Below are positions 54,189 to 63,293 of a DNA stretch of 64,000 nt, one piece after another. The notes below the pieces were generated by a model, which saw nothing but the letters and a program-made list of their open reading frames with translations, had not been told where the DNA came from and made no database searches. The stretch covers positions 1 through 64,000 of the forward strand of contig CBDBZN010000014.1 in the NCBI GenBank assembly GCA_965213575.1. The letters are read 5' to 3'. The stretch is from JAUHXS01 sp965213575. Its GTDB lineage: Bacteria; Bacteroidota; Bacteroidia; Chitinophagales; JAUHXS01. The first letter of the stretch is position 1, and each line of letters opens with the position of its first letter. A program made the translations under genes and the position numbers.

Positions 54189-54760
54189 TTTAATAATCCT
54201 TTGATCAATAATTTACTAAGGTTTTCACCAATTTCTTCTTGGGTCATTTTACCGGATGGCTTATACCAATCATAAATACCATTTAAAGCTGATAGTATGG
54301 TTAAAGCCGCAAATTTTGGTTTTATTTTTTGAAAAATGCCATCTTTTATTCCACTCTTAATAATCTTAACGAACGATCGTTCGTATTTGTTCCGTAAAAC
54401 TATAAATTCTGATAAAGACGGTTCGGTTAAATGTTTCCATTCGTTCATAAAAACAGCTGTAGCATCTATATTGTTGATGATAACTTTTACATGGCCCTTA
54501 ATGGCTAGATCAAGTTTTTGATCAGGCGAAAGCTTTATATGAGTATCCCCTTCTTGTAAAGTTTCAAAAAACTCGTTTGCTATTCTAAAGCATATTTCTT
54601 GAAGAATATCTTCTTTAGATGAAATATGGTTATAAAGAGACGCTACACCCATATTTGCCTCATTAGCTAAATCACGCATGGAAGTTGCTGCAAAGCCTTT
54701 TTCCTTAAAGAGGTTTTGTGCAATATTTTTTAAATGCTTATGTTTAGTTTTAGTTTCCAT
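54185..54760 (-). CDS. TetR family regulator of the paa operon
   Basis: A 191-residue TetR regulator. The N-terminal helix-turn-helix is LFKEKGFAATSMRDLANEAN followed by MGVASLYNHISSKEDILQEI. The C-terminal ligand domain (about residues 55-190) resembles the TetR_C_33/PaaR-FadR type, with LTILSALNGIYDWYKPSGKM. Such regulators sense acyl-CoA or phenylacetyl-CoA. As it is first gene of the tetR-mntA-hepT-paaA run and has an operator-like palindrome at its start, autoregulation of the whole operon is likely. A second copy of the palindrome lies inside the gene at 54368-54385. Confidence 0.87.
   Translation of the reverse strand: METKTKHKHLKNIAQNLFKEKGFAATSMRDLANEANMGVASLYNHISSKEDILQEICFRIANEFFETLQEGDTHIKLSPDQKLDLAIKGHVKVIINNIDATAVFMNEWKHLTEPSLSEFIVLRNKYERSFVKIIKSGIKDGIFQKIKPKFAALTILSALNGIYDWYKPSGKMTQEEIGENLSKLLIKGLLK
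54368..54385. promoter_or_regulatory. Second TetR-type operator, inside tetR coding sequence
   Basis: AACGAACGATCGTTCGTA holds the same half-sites and spacing (ACGAAC-N4-GTTCGT) as the site at the promoter. It encodes Tyr-Glu-Arg-Ser-Phe-Val using CGA and TCG codons, unusual in this AT-rich DNA, so the palindrome may be selected. A dimer bound here could block elongation or form a DNA loop with the upstream site about 400 bases away. Confidence 0.6.
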
Positions 54761-54765
54761 ATTGA

Positions 54766-54783
54766 TACGAACGTTCGTTCGTA
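54766..54783. promoter_or_regulatory. TetR-type operator at the tetR-paa promoter
   Basis: TACGAACGTTCGTTCGTA: half-sites TACGAAC and GTTCGTA separated by four bases. It ends five bases before the tetR start codon. A TATATTTAC box on the minus strand (54789-54781), near the TAnnTTTG consensus, overlaps its outer half, so bound repressor would cover the promoter. Confidence 0.72.
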
Positions 54784-54886
54784 AATATACAAAAAATGTA
54801 GTGAAAATTAGTCTTGAAAAACTTATAACATGCTCTCAAGAATAACTCAGAAAGATAGTTCTTATTAATTAATATAGAATTGACAA

Positions 54887-55267
54887 TTATTCTTTAGGAA
54901 CAAATATATACGTAGTTTTAACGAGGCTTGGAATTTGAAATTTAATAGCTAACCGCTCTTTTTCTAAACTCTCTACCCTCATCCAATTCACTTCAAAATC
55001 AGAATTTTTACCTGGGATAAGCGTAACTGTTCCATTTTTTTCAGACCAAGTACCGGAGAGAGATTGATTTTCGAAAGAAGCTTCAAAGGTTTTATCTGCC
55101 ATAAAATTAATCCAGTCATTTGCTTGTTGCTCTTCAGGATCATATTCGGCTCCAAACTCTTCTACAGCTTTTATTTGCCAATTATTGACTATCAATGCAT
55201 TTTCTTGTGCAGTAACCGTAAAGTTAATAGCAATCCAACATAAAAATCCGGTTAATAGATGTTTCAT
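54887..55267 (-). CDS. Small exported lipocalin-like protein
   Basis: A 126-residue protein with a signal peptide (LLTGFLCWIAINFTVTA). The mature part has WQIKAVEEFGAEYD, KTFEASFENQSLSGTWSEKN and a strand-rich end KTTYIFVPKE, the pattern of Bacteroidota lipocalin-like domains (a W at the start and a GTW motif in the middle). No lipobox. Located between the paa operon and the POT transporter with no obvious operon partner. Confidence 0.68.
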   Translation of the reverse strand: MKHLLTGFLCWIAINFTVTAQENALIVNNWQIKAVEEFGAEYDPEEQQANDWINFMADKTFEASFENQSLSGTWSEKNGTVTLIPGKNSDFEVNWMRVESLEKERLAIKFQIPSLVKTTYIFVPKE

Positions 55268-55309
55268 AATATTAAATTTAATTACCTATGTACAAAATTA
55301 ATGCCAATT

Positions 55310-56896
55310 TTAGTGCGCGCCATGCATCCACTTTTTCATAAGCGGCGTTAAGAGCAAAGCTAATACGGCAAATCCGAATGCAATAATTGCAATTTGGGTA
55401 AATACCGACGTATAAAGTGCGAGTGACCTCACTGTTTCAGATCCCGCAGCTACTATCTGGCCGGAAAATCCGGTAACAGGTTCTATGATGGCCGACCATG
55501 CAGTATCGCCGGAATCAGCCGTAGCAGAAGTTGGTGTAGTTAACTTGGCTATAATTCCTGCTATATGATGAGCAAAAGCGGAGGATAAAAAATATACGCC
55601 CATCATAAATGCTACAATCTTTTTAGGCGAAAGCTCTGTCACTTTAGAAAGTCCTATAGGAGAAATAAACAATTCGCCGGTGGTGATCAGAAAGTATCCT
55701 GCCATCAAAAATATGAAAGGTACTTTGCCTGAACTGTCCATAAAATTGGCACTATAAGCAAACACTAAAAATCCTAATCCTAACTGTGCGATTCCCATAG
55801 CAAACTTAATAGGTGTTCTGGGATTGAGGTTTCTTTTTGATAAAGCTACCCACATTAATGAAAAGGGAATGGCTAATAAAATAATATAGCCGGGATTAAT
55901 AGAATTAGTTTGAGAAGCGCTTAGCCAAGTTAAGTTGACATTTTTATCAGCAAATAGGGTTAAGGAGCTGCCGGCTTGCTCAAAGAAAGACCAGAATACG
56001 GTAATAAAAAAAGTTAATATAATAACCACATACAATCGTTCTCTTTCTACTTTACTGACTTGAGTAAGAGTGATGATTAAATATACAGCTATCACAGTAA
56101 GTAAGCCTAACAATACCCAAGACATCACATAATTGAATAATACTAAATAAGCAAAAACCGGAACGGATGCAAAAGCCAGAATATAAATAACATTTGCAGC
56201 TTTAAGCCCGGCCCACTTTTTGTTTATGTATTCTGCAGGTTGTAAGCCATTATTTCCAAAAACATTACTGTTAGTTCCTTGCCAAAACATTAATAGCCCA
56301 ACTAACATTCCCAGGCCTGCTAATCCAAACCCATAATGCCAACCGTATGTTTCTCCAAGCCAACCACACAAAAGTGGAGCTGCCCACGCACCTATATTTA
56401 TACCCATATAAAAGATTGTAAATCCCGCATCTCGCCTATCATCACCTTCTTTATATAAAGCTCCGACCATACTGGATATATTAGGCTTAAAAAAACCATT
56501 ACCAACGATTAACAGGCCTAATGAACCATAAAAAAAGATAGGGTGCTCGACAGCTAAAGCAAAGTGTCCCAATGCCATTAGCACTGATCCCAACATGATA
56601 GATTTTCTATAACCAATGATCCTATCGGCAATCATTCCGCCTATAACCGGAGTAGCATATACTAATGAACCATAAGCCGCATAAATGCCGATGGCTAAAG
56701 TTTCACCGTCTTGAATAGCATGAAACAATTCTTTTGCCATGTACAAAGTGAGCAATGCGCGCATTCCGTAAAAGCTGAACCGCTCCCAGAGTTCTGCAAA
56801 AAACAAGTAAAATAATCCTTTGGGATGGCCAAACCATTCACTTGGGGGCTCAGGTTTAATAGGTTGATTCTTATGAACTTGATCTTTGGGATCCAT
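55310..56896 (-). CDS. POT family proton-dependent oligopeptide transporter
   Basis: A 528-residue MFS peptide symporter with about 14 membrane helices. Diagnostic motifs: the ExxERFxxYG motif in FAELWERFSFYGMRALLTLY (residues about 34-53), IGGMIADRIIGYRKSI, and the PTR2 signature FTIFYMGINIGAW followed by LCGWLGETYGWHYGFG. It imports di- and tripeptides with protons. The N-terminus has a short Pro-rich tail before the first helix. Stands alone. Confidence 0.93.
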   Translation of the reverse strand: MDPKDQVHKNQPIKPEPPSEWFGHPKGLFYLFFAELWERFSFYGMRALLTLYMAKELFHAIQDGETLAIGIYAAYGSLVYATPVIGGMIADRIIGYRKSIMLGSVLMALGHFALAVEHPIFFYGSLGLLIVGNGFFKPNISSMVGALYKEGDDRRDAGFTIFYMGINIGAWAAPLLCGWLGETYGWHYGFGLAGLGMLVGLLMFWQGTNSNVFGNNGLQPAEYINKKWAGLKAANVIYILAFASVPVFAYLVLFNYVMSWVLLGLLTVIAVYLIITLTQVSKVERERLYVVIILTFFITVFWSFFEQAGSSLTLFADKNVNLTWLSASQTNSINPGYIILLAIPFSLMWVALSKRNLNPRTPIKFAMGIAQLGLGFLVFAYSANFMDSSGKVPFIFLMAGYFLITTGELFISPIGLSKVTELSPKKIVAFMMGVYFLSSAFAHHIAGIIAKLTTPTSATADSGDTAWSAIIEPVTGFSGQIVAAGSETVRSLALYTSVFTQIAIIAFGFAVLALLLTPLMKKWMHGAH

Positions 56897-57052
56897 CGAT
56901 TAAATTTTTATGTGTTGTGCTACTTATAAGGTAAGCTCTGAGAAAAGATGTGAATATATGTATTATTTTAAAAATTATGAAGCTACCAGATGAAAAGTAT
57001 AGCAGTCATAATCAGAAAATAAAGAGCATGCAGCAGAAGCTTTATTAGCTAT

Positions 57053-57688
57053 TCATAGCTTACGAGCGATTAAAACACCATCTCTGATAGGCACTAACAC
57101 ATTCTCAACTCTAGCATCAGCGTGTATCTTTTTATTATAGGTATCCAAAGCAGCAGTATCTTTATCTTTCTTTTCATCGACTACTTTCCCACTCCACAAC
57201 ACATTATCAGCCATGATATAACCGCCAGGAGCTACTTTGTCAATTACCAAGTCAAAATAATTGGCATAGTTAATTTTATCCGCATCAATAAAAACCAAGT
57301 CAAATTGATCCTCAATAGTCGGAATGATTTCTAAAGCATTGCCCACATAACATTTGACTTTATCTTGTACATTAGCTTTCGCTAAATAACTTTTTACTAA
57401 AGTTGTCAGCTCTTCATTTATATCAATCGTGTGTAGCATTCCATTTTCTTGTAACCCTTCGGCTAAACAGATTGCTGAGTAACCCGTATAAGTACCAATT
57501 TCTAAAATAGATTTAGGTTTGATCATGTGGCTGATCATACTTAAAAATCGTCCCTGCAGATGTCCGGAAAGCATCTGAGGCATCATTATCTTTGCGTTTG
57601 TTTCTCTATTAAGTTCTTTTAATACATCAGATTCTGGGGAAGTATGCTGCTCGGTATATTTAGATAGTTGGGGGTTTAGTAAGTTCAT
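57053..57688 (-). CDS. Class I SAM-dependent O-methyltransferase
   Basis: A 211-residue O-methyltransferase of the caffeoyl-CoA OMT-like family (PF01596). SAM site SILEIGTYTGYSAICLAEGL, then HTIDINEELTTLVKSYLAKA, metal/catalytic DLVFIDADKINYANYFDLV, and GYIMADNVLWSGKVVD. Metal-dependent catechol-type O-methylation is the family activity; in bacteria the substrate is usually unknown. Forty bases downstream of ligA, on the same strand. Confidence 0.88.
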   Translation of the reverse strand: MNLLNPQLSKYTEQHTSPESDVLKELNRETNAKIMMPQMLSGHLQGRFLSMISHMIKPKSILEIGTYTGYSAICLAEGLQENGMLHTIDINEELTTLVKSYLAKANVQDKVKCYVGNALEIIPTIEDQFDLVFIDADKINYANYFDLVIDKVAPGGYIMADNVLWSGKVVDEKKDKDTAALDTYNKKIHADARVENVLVPIRDGVLIARKL

Positions 57689-57708
57689 GATGTGTTTTTA
57701 TTATTTTA

Positions 57709-57738
57709 CCACTCCTTTATCTTTTCTTCAAGGAGTGG
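57709..57738. terminator. Hairpin at the ligA stop codon
   Basis: CCACTCCTT (57709-57717) and AAGGAGTGG (57730-57738) form a perfect 9-bp stem with a 12-base loop. The ligA stop lies within the right arm. No clear T-tract follows on the minus strand, so this may be an RNA processing or weak termination signal rather than a full terminator. Confidence 0.4.
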
Positions 57739-59836
57739 AACTTTGTAAAAGGTTTATAAATTCTTCTTCGTTTAAAACGTTAATTCCTAACTTTTGAGCT
57801 TTCGCTAATTTTGATCCGGCTGCTTCTCCAGCAATTAAATAATTAGTTTTTGAACTTACCGATCCCGTAACTTTGCCTCCTAAATTCTCTATTTTCTCTG
57901 TTGCTTCATCTCGAGAATACTTTTCCAAAGTTCCGGTAATGACAAAAGTTTTTCCACTAAGGGCACTTCGTGAAATTTTGGCAGATTTTTGATTTTCGAT
58001 GTTAACGCCTAATGAAGCAAGTTGCTCGATTAAATGTATATTTTCTTTATTAGCAAAAAATTCCAATATTCCCGTTGCTACTTTGGGGCCTATATCTTCT
58101 AATTCCATAAGTTGCTCTTCAGACAGTGTGGCTAATTCTAACACATTTGCAACTCTATTGGCTAATGTTTTAGCAGTTTGCTCCCCCACATATCGCATTC
58201 CTAATCCAAATATTAATCGGTGAATAGGCTGATCTTTAGATTTTTCAATGGCAGTTTTTAGATTTTCGACAGACTTTTCTTTAAATCCTTCTAAGGTAAA
58301 AATTTGATTATAATCCAAACGATAAATATCTACAATAGAATCTAATAAGCCCATTTCATGGAAGCGCCTGATATACCTTTCACCAAATCCTTTAATATTC
58401 ATTGCATTTTTAGAAACAAAATGAATCATTCGCTCAACTACTTGTGCTTCACAAGCAATATTAGTGCATCGCCATACTGCTTCTTCCTCAGGTTTAACCA
58501 AAGGTGTACTACAAACAGGACAGCTAGTCGGATAATCTATTTTTTGTTCATTTCCTGTCCGCACATCCGCTACAGATTTAGCAATATATGGAATAACATC
58601 GCCGGCTCTTTCTACTAGTACTGTATCTCCTATCCGAATATCTTTTACAATTAAAAACTCTTCATTAAACATAGACACCGAAGACACGGTTACACCACCA
58701 ATTTGGACTGGCTCCAGCTTAGCGACAGGGGTTACCGCACCTGTTCGGCCCACATTAAAAACTACATCTATTAATTTAGTGCTAGCTTGTCGCGCTTTGA
58801 ATTTATATGCCATTGCCCAACGCGGATGATGGGAAGTGGAGCCAACTTTTTGTTGGGTATTAAGTGTATTTACTTTTAGTACCATTCCATCAATTTCATA
58901 TGGATAATTGTCTCTTTTGATTTCCCATTCGTTGCAGTAGTGTTGTAAAGCATCTGTATTAATAAAAGTTTTTAATTCATCAGCAGGTGATTTAAAGCCT
59001 AATTGATACAACATCTCGATACATTCGCTATGCGTTTTGATTTGTTCTTTTAATAAATCATTTCCTGTCTTGTCAACGGCATAGCTGACATGATAAACAA
59101 ATGCTTCTAACCCTCTTTTTGCTACTTCTTGAGGATCTTGCATTCTTAAAGAACCCGCTGCAGAATTTCTGGGATTTGCTAAAGGAGCTAATCCTTCTTC
59201 TATTCTCCTTTTATTCATTTCTTTGAAAAAATCTTTTCTGATAACCACTTCTCCTCTTATTTCTATGGTATGTATGCCATATTTAGAAAACTTAGCAGAC
59301 AATGGAATAGACCTTAAAATTTTAAGATTAGTGGTGATGTCTTCTCCTTTTAATCCGTCACCTCGTGTTGCACCTCTCACTAATTGATCATTTTCATAAA
59401 TAAGAGAAATGCCGCTTCCGTCGAATTTTGGCTCAGCAGAAAATTCCACTTGCTCTAGTTCAGCTGTTTTTTGCACTCGTTTTTCCCATTCATTTAGGTC
59501 TTCAATGTTATATGAATTGTCTAAAGACAACATCGGAACGATATGCTCCACTTCCGGAAAGTCTTTCGTTAAGCCGGTTGCTATTCTTTGTGTAGGAGAA
59601 TCGGGAAAAATAAGTTGCGGATTTGTTGCTTCTGCTTCTTTAAGCAATTGAAAAAGCTGGTCGTACTCATAATCAGAAATGATTGGATCAGCTAATATGT
59701 AATATCGCCAGTCGTGGTAGCGAAGTATTGATGATAGGTTTTTAATGGCTTCTGGAGTATTAACATCAATAATGGTTTGCTTTTGCCATTGTTTAGTTTG
59801 ATTTAATAAGTCATTTTGCAGAGCCTGAGTGTACAT
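57728..59836 (-). CDS. ligA: NAD-dependent DNA ligase
   Basis: A 702-residue LigA of normal length. Domain Ia: LRYHDWRYYILADPIISDYE. Adenylation site lysine in SAEPKFDGSGISLIY, with ATRGDGLKGEDIT following. OB fold: FNVGRTGAVTPVAKLEPV. Zinc finger: CPVCSTPLV and later CTNIACEAQ. Helix-hairpin-helix region: IFGLGMRYVGEQTAKTLA and LEDIGPKVATGI. BRCT domain: FVITGTLEKYSRDEATEKI. Essential for replication and repair; joins nicks using NAD+. No frame break. Confidence 0.96.
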   Translation of the reverse strand: MYTQALQNDLLNQTKQWQKQTIIDVNTPEAIKNLSSILRYHDWRYYILADPIISDYEYDQLFQLLKEAEATNPQLIFPDSPTQRIATGLTKDFPEVEHIVPMLSLDNSYNIEDLNEWEKRVQKTAELEQVEFSAEPKFDGSGISLIYENDQLVRGATRGDGLKGEDITTNLKILRSIPLSAKFSKYGIHTIEIRGEVVIRKDFFKEMNKRRIEEGLAPLANPRNSAAGSLRMQDPQEVAKRGLEAFVYHVSYAVDKTGNDLLKEQIKTHSECIEMLYQLGFKSPADELKTFINTDALQHYCNEWEIKRDNYPYEIDGMVLKVNTLNTQQKVGSTSHHPRWAMAYKFKARQASTKLIDVVFNVGRTGAVTPVAKLEPVQIGGVTVSSVSMFNEEFLIVKDIRIGDTVLVERAGDVIPYIAKSVADVRTGNEQKIDYPTSCPVCSTPLVKPEEEAVWRCTNIACEAQVVERMIHFVSKNAMNIKGFGERYIRRFHEMGLLDSIVDIYRLDYNQIFTLEGFKEKSVENLKTAIEKSKDQPIHRLIFGLGMRYVGEQTAKTLANRVANVLELATLSEEQLMELEDIGPKVATGILEFFANKENIHLIEQLASLGVNIENQKSAKISRSALSGKTFVITGTLEKYSRDEATEKIENLGGKVTGSVSSKTNYLIAGEAAGSKLAKAQKLGINVLNEEEFINLLQSSTP

Positions 59837-59921
59837 AAATTATTTTCGACAAATTAACGCCAAATTAAATCTATAGGATTATTATGAGATAATCATTCAA
59901 TTTAAAAAAGTTTGAGGAGTA

Positions 59922-62214
59922 TTACCGAAGAAGTGTAACATTCCCCTCTTTATATATTTCATCATCTTTAAAATCTTTTGCTGCTATCTTATAAAAGTAA
60001 ACACCAATAGGCAAATGATTTCCATTAAATGTTCCATCCCAAGTTGCAGACAAATCATTAGTTACAAAAACCAGATCTCCCCATCTATTAAAAACTTCCC
60101 AAAATTCAATAGAAGCAATTCCTAAATTAATCAATGCTAAAAGATCATTTTGGCCATCTTCATTCGGACTGAATGCTGAGGGTAATTCCAATACCATTTC
60201 ATCGGTAATTTTTACAAAAAAAACCTGTCTTAGAAATACAACCATTATTGTCTGTAAAAATAATCTCATAAAAAGTATTTTGAACAGGACATAGAGGAAA
60301 AGAGAAGCTGCTATCACCATTTGAAACTATTAAAGGTTTTGATAAAAAACTAGGCCAATCAAAATCGTTAATTTGTATACAGTTTCCCTGAAAGAGAAGT
60401 ATTGTATCTTCTACAGGTAATGATATCACATTATCTACAAATACTTCTATCGTTTGAGAATCTTTTGTACAACCTGTAGCGTCTTCAGCAATTATAGTAT
60501 AAGTAGTAGTAGTTTTAGGGCTTAAAACGGGATTAGTTATATTGGGATCACTCACGCCCGTAATAGGTTGCCAAGAAGCTGATGCTGCATTCTCAACAGC
60601 TAACATTACAGAGCCTCCAAAACAAATTGATGTATCAGAAGGAAAGCTGATATCAACCTTAGGAATAATATCATAACATATCGGATTTCCAAATTCATCT
60701 CTTAAGGTGGGCTGATTCATATATCCATTTAATGCCGGGAGATCAGGGTGTGCATGATTTTGTTGTTGTCGTGGAATAGAAAGGTCATCATTTATATTAA
60801 CAGCGGAATAATTATATTGATTAAAGACTTTTCTTGAGGGAGACCAAGAATTATTAATATTTGAAAGAGCTTCTATTCCTTGACTGCCATTAGTTCTTTC
60901 ACATCCGCATAAAATATCTGCACTACCATCTGCATTCACATCTACAACAACCGGAACTTCATCATTAGTAACAGAAATACATGAGTATGTTTTAAGCACC
61001 TGGCCATTATCACCTTGGATTATATATAAAGCAGTATCCCCTCTATAAACAATGTCAAATATACCATTACAATCAAAATCAAATGACGTGCTTCCAACAC
61101 TTCCGGAGTTGTCACTTACCGGAGTTCGCCATTGTTCTATTAAGCTATCTAAAACTGGGTCATAACTGAATAAAGTGAAAAATTGGTTACCTCCTATGGC
61201 AATATCAACTAAATTATCTCCATTAAAATTACCCGGGTTCGCTCTTGCTTGAGCAATTCCGGGCATACTAATAGTTTGACCTAGTTGAATGTTTCTAGAA
61301 GGACTCCAAATATATAATTGAGATCCGCTGCCAAATGGGCCCGTAACAGATCCCATTACTATATCCAAATTGCCATCTAAGTCTATATCAGCTATCGTAC
61401 TTTCTCCATCAGGACTTCCGGGAGGAGCTGTCATAACTAATGTGATCGTCCCGGTTTCAATATTTACAGAATAGATTTGTCTACCATCTGTCAACTCTAA
61501 TCCTTCACAATCTGCACAATCCGCTTGATCTAACAAATCTGCTGCAACGGGAGGAGAAAAATCTACAAGAGGTATTCTAGCGATGTAAGCTCCTGTTACA
61601 GCATTTAAAACGAGATCTCCCACCCATACCTCCGGTACTCCATCGTAATTAAAATCTGCTAAATTTGTTTTTGGATAATTGGAAACTTTGAGGAAACTAC
61701 TATCACTGATCCATTTTTCTGTAAAATCACTATTAAAACATTTAATAGGAGAATTGTTACTAAAATCCGGAGCAGGAGCAAATATTTCAGCTAATCCATC
61801 TTTATCAACATCACCAATAGCTATATCAGTTAAAGCTCCAAATAAAGAACCTAAAACTTCACCAGTAGAACCACTTATTACATCACCATTAGCAATTATT
61901 TCTATTATACCATCATTATTAATATCTGCAGCATAGGGAGTAGCTGTAGATGTCCCAAAGTCGGATTGCCATAAAATTTCAAATTCAAAATTTGTAACAG
62001 GCTTTGGACTTATACAATTACTATCATCAGGCGCAGGAATATTATAAAAAAATTTTTCGCAAGCCTCATTACTTATGCAATCACCATCATAACAATCTAC
62101 TAATCCATCGTTATCATCATCGATGCCGTTATTGCAAACCTCTTGTGCAGAAAGTAGAATAGGAAATAAAAAAAAGAATAGCCCGGTGAATAGGGATGTT
62201 TTATTATAATTCAT
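59922..62214 (-). CDS. Secreted FG-GAP repeat protein with T9SS type B C-terminal domain, frameshifted at A8
   Basis: Read across one break this is a ~763-codon exported protein. Signal peptide FTGLFFFLFPILLSAQ. Next comes a calcium-binding-type segment NNGIDDDNDGLVDCYDGDC. Then FG-GAP/VCBS propeller repeats with INNDGIIEIIANGDVISG, DVDKDGLAEIFAP and DIDLDGNLDIVMGSV. A CHU-type domain with CFGGSVMLAVENAASASWQ follows. The first frame ends at GFFCKNYR; at a run of eight A (about 60218-60225) removing one base restores GFFVKITDEMVLELPSAF, and the second frame gives a complete type B sorting domain (SPNEDGQNDLL, EVFNRWGDLVFVTND, GVYFYKIAAKD). Without correction the protein loses its sorting signal. 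Confidence 0.85.
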
Positions 62215-62265
62215 GTTATGAAATATTGTTCCTTAAAAATACGATAAAATCCGCAAATCAGTTCA

Positions 62266-63130
62266 TTATTTAGTATGTTTCCATCTCCTATGTGTCCAGA
62301 GCCATATTGAAGGTTGATCAATAATGTCTTGTTCCAATCGTTTAGTATGCTTTTCTGAAACCTTAAAAGCTGCAGTTTGAAAAGGATGCTCTTCAATGAG
62401 CTCAGCAGCTAGTAAATAGTATCCTCGTTTTAGTTTTTTTGTAGAAATATATACTACAGGATAATTAAACTTTTTGGCTATTTTTTTCTGCTCCTAAATA
62501 AATGGGAGTTTCTTGAGAAAGGAATTTTGTCCAATAAGTTTCGTGGTTAGAAGGTGTTTGGTCAGTAATAAAAGTAGTTGCAGTTAATTCAGCTTTGTTC
62601 TTTACCATACCTCGAAAAACATCTTTCATAGCATACACATTTCCTCCAAACCGAGTTCTTAGCTTTATAAAGAGTTGATCAAAATACTTATTTTTTAGCG
62701 GCTTGTATATCGCGTATAGCTGATGGTAATCTTCTAATGAAAAGCGAGCTCCTGCCCATTCCCAATTACCTAGGTGCCCCATTACCACTACTAAGCTTTG
62801 ATTTTGAGATTGGAATTTTTCAAAAAGTTCAAAATTTTGTAGTTGAACCCTTTTTCGAAGTTCACTTTTAGAAATGGTGAGGGTTTTAAAAATTTCTAAA
62901 ATCAGGTCAAAAAAGTGCTTATAAAACTGATCGCAGATGATTTTTCTTTCTTGCTCGTTTTTCTGCGGGAAAGCATTTTTGAGATTATTAATGACAACTG
63001 TTGTCCTATATCCGAAACCTTTATAGACGACTACATATAGAATATCTGATAAAAGATATAAGACAGGAAACGGCAAAAGAGAAATGCCGTAAATGAATGG
63101 TATACAGAAATAATAAAGTAATTTTTTCAA
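62266..63130 (-). CDS. Lysophospholipid/lauroyl acyltransferase (LpxL/HtrB family), frameshifted at A7
   Basis: Read across one break this is about 287 codons. It starts with a hydrophobic anchor (IPFIYGISLLPFPVLYLLSD). The catalytic HxxxxE motif lies in VVVMGHLGNWEWAGARF; VYAMKDVFRGMVKNKAE and FITDQTPSNHETYW follow. At a run of seven A (about 62484-62490) one base too many breaks the frame; after repair GAEKIAKKFNYPVVYISTKK continues and ends PSIWLWTHRRWKHTK, the expected end of the family. The family adds the secondary acyl chains of lipid A at the inner membrane. Length after repair is normal. Confidence 0.88.
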
Positions 63131-63293
63131 AGTTTAAAGTTAGCGGTTTGCATTTATTATTAATATAAAAATTTGAATAAAGCAAAAGAACTAGATTTAG
63201 CTACTATCAAAATATCAGAAACCAAAATTAGTTGCTTTTTTCATCCTTTGTTTAAGCACAAGTAATTATTAATTTCAGTATTAAAATTTTCAT

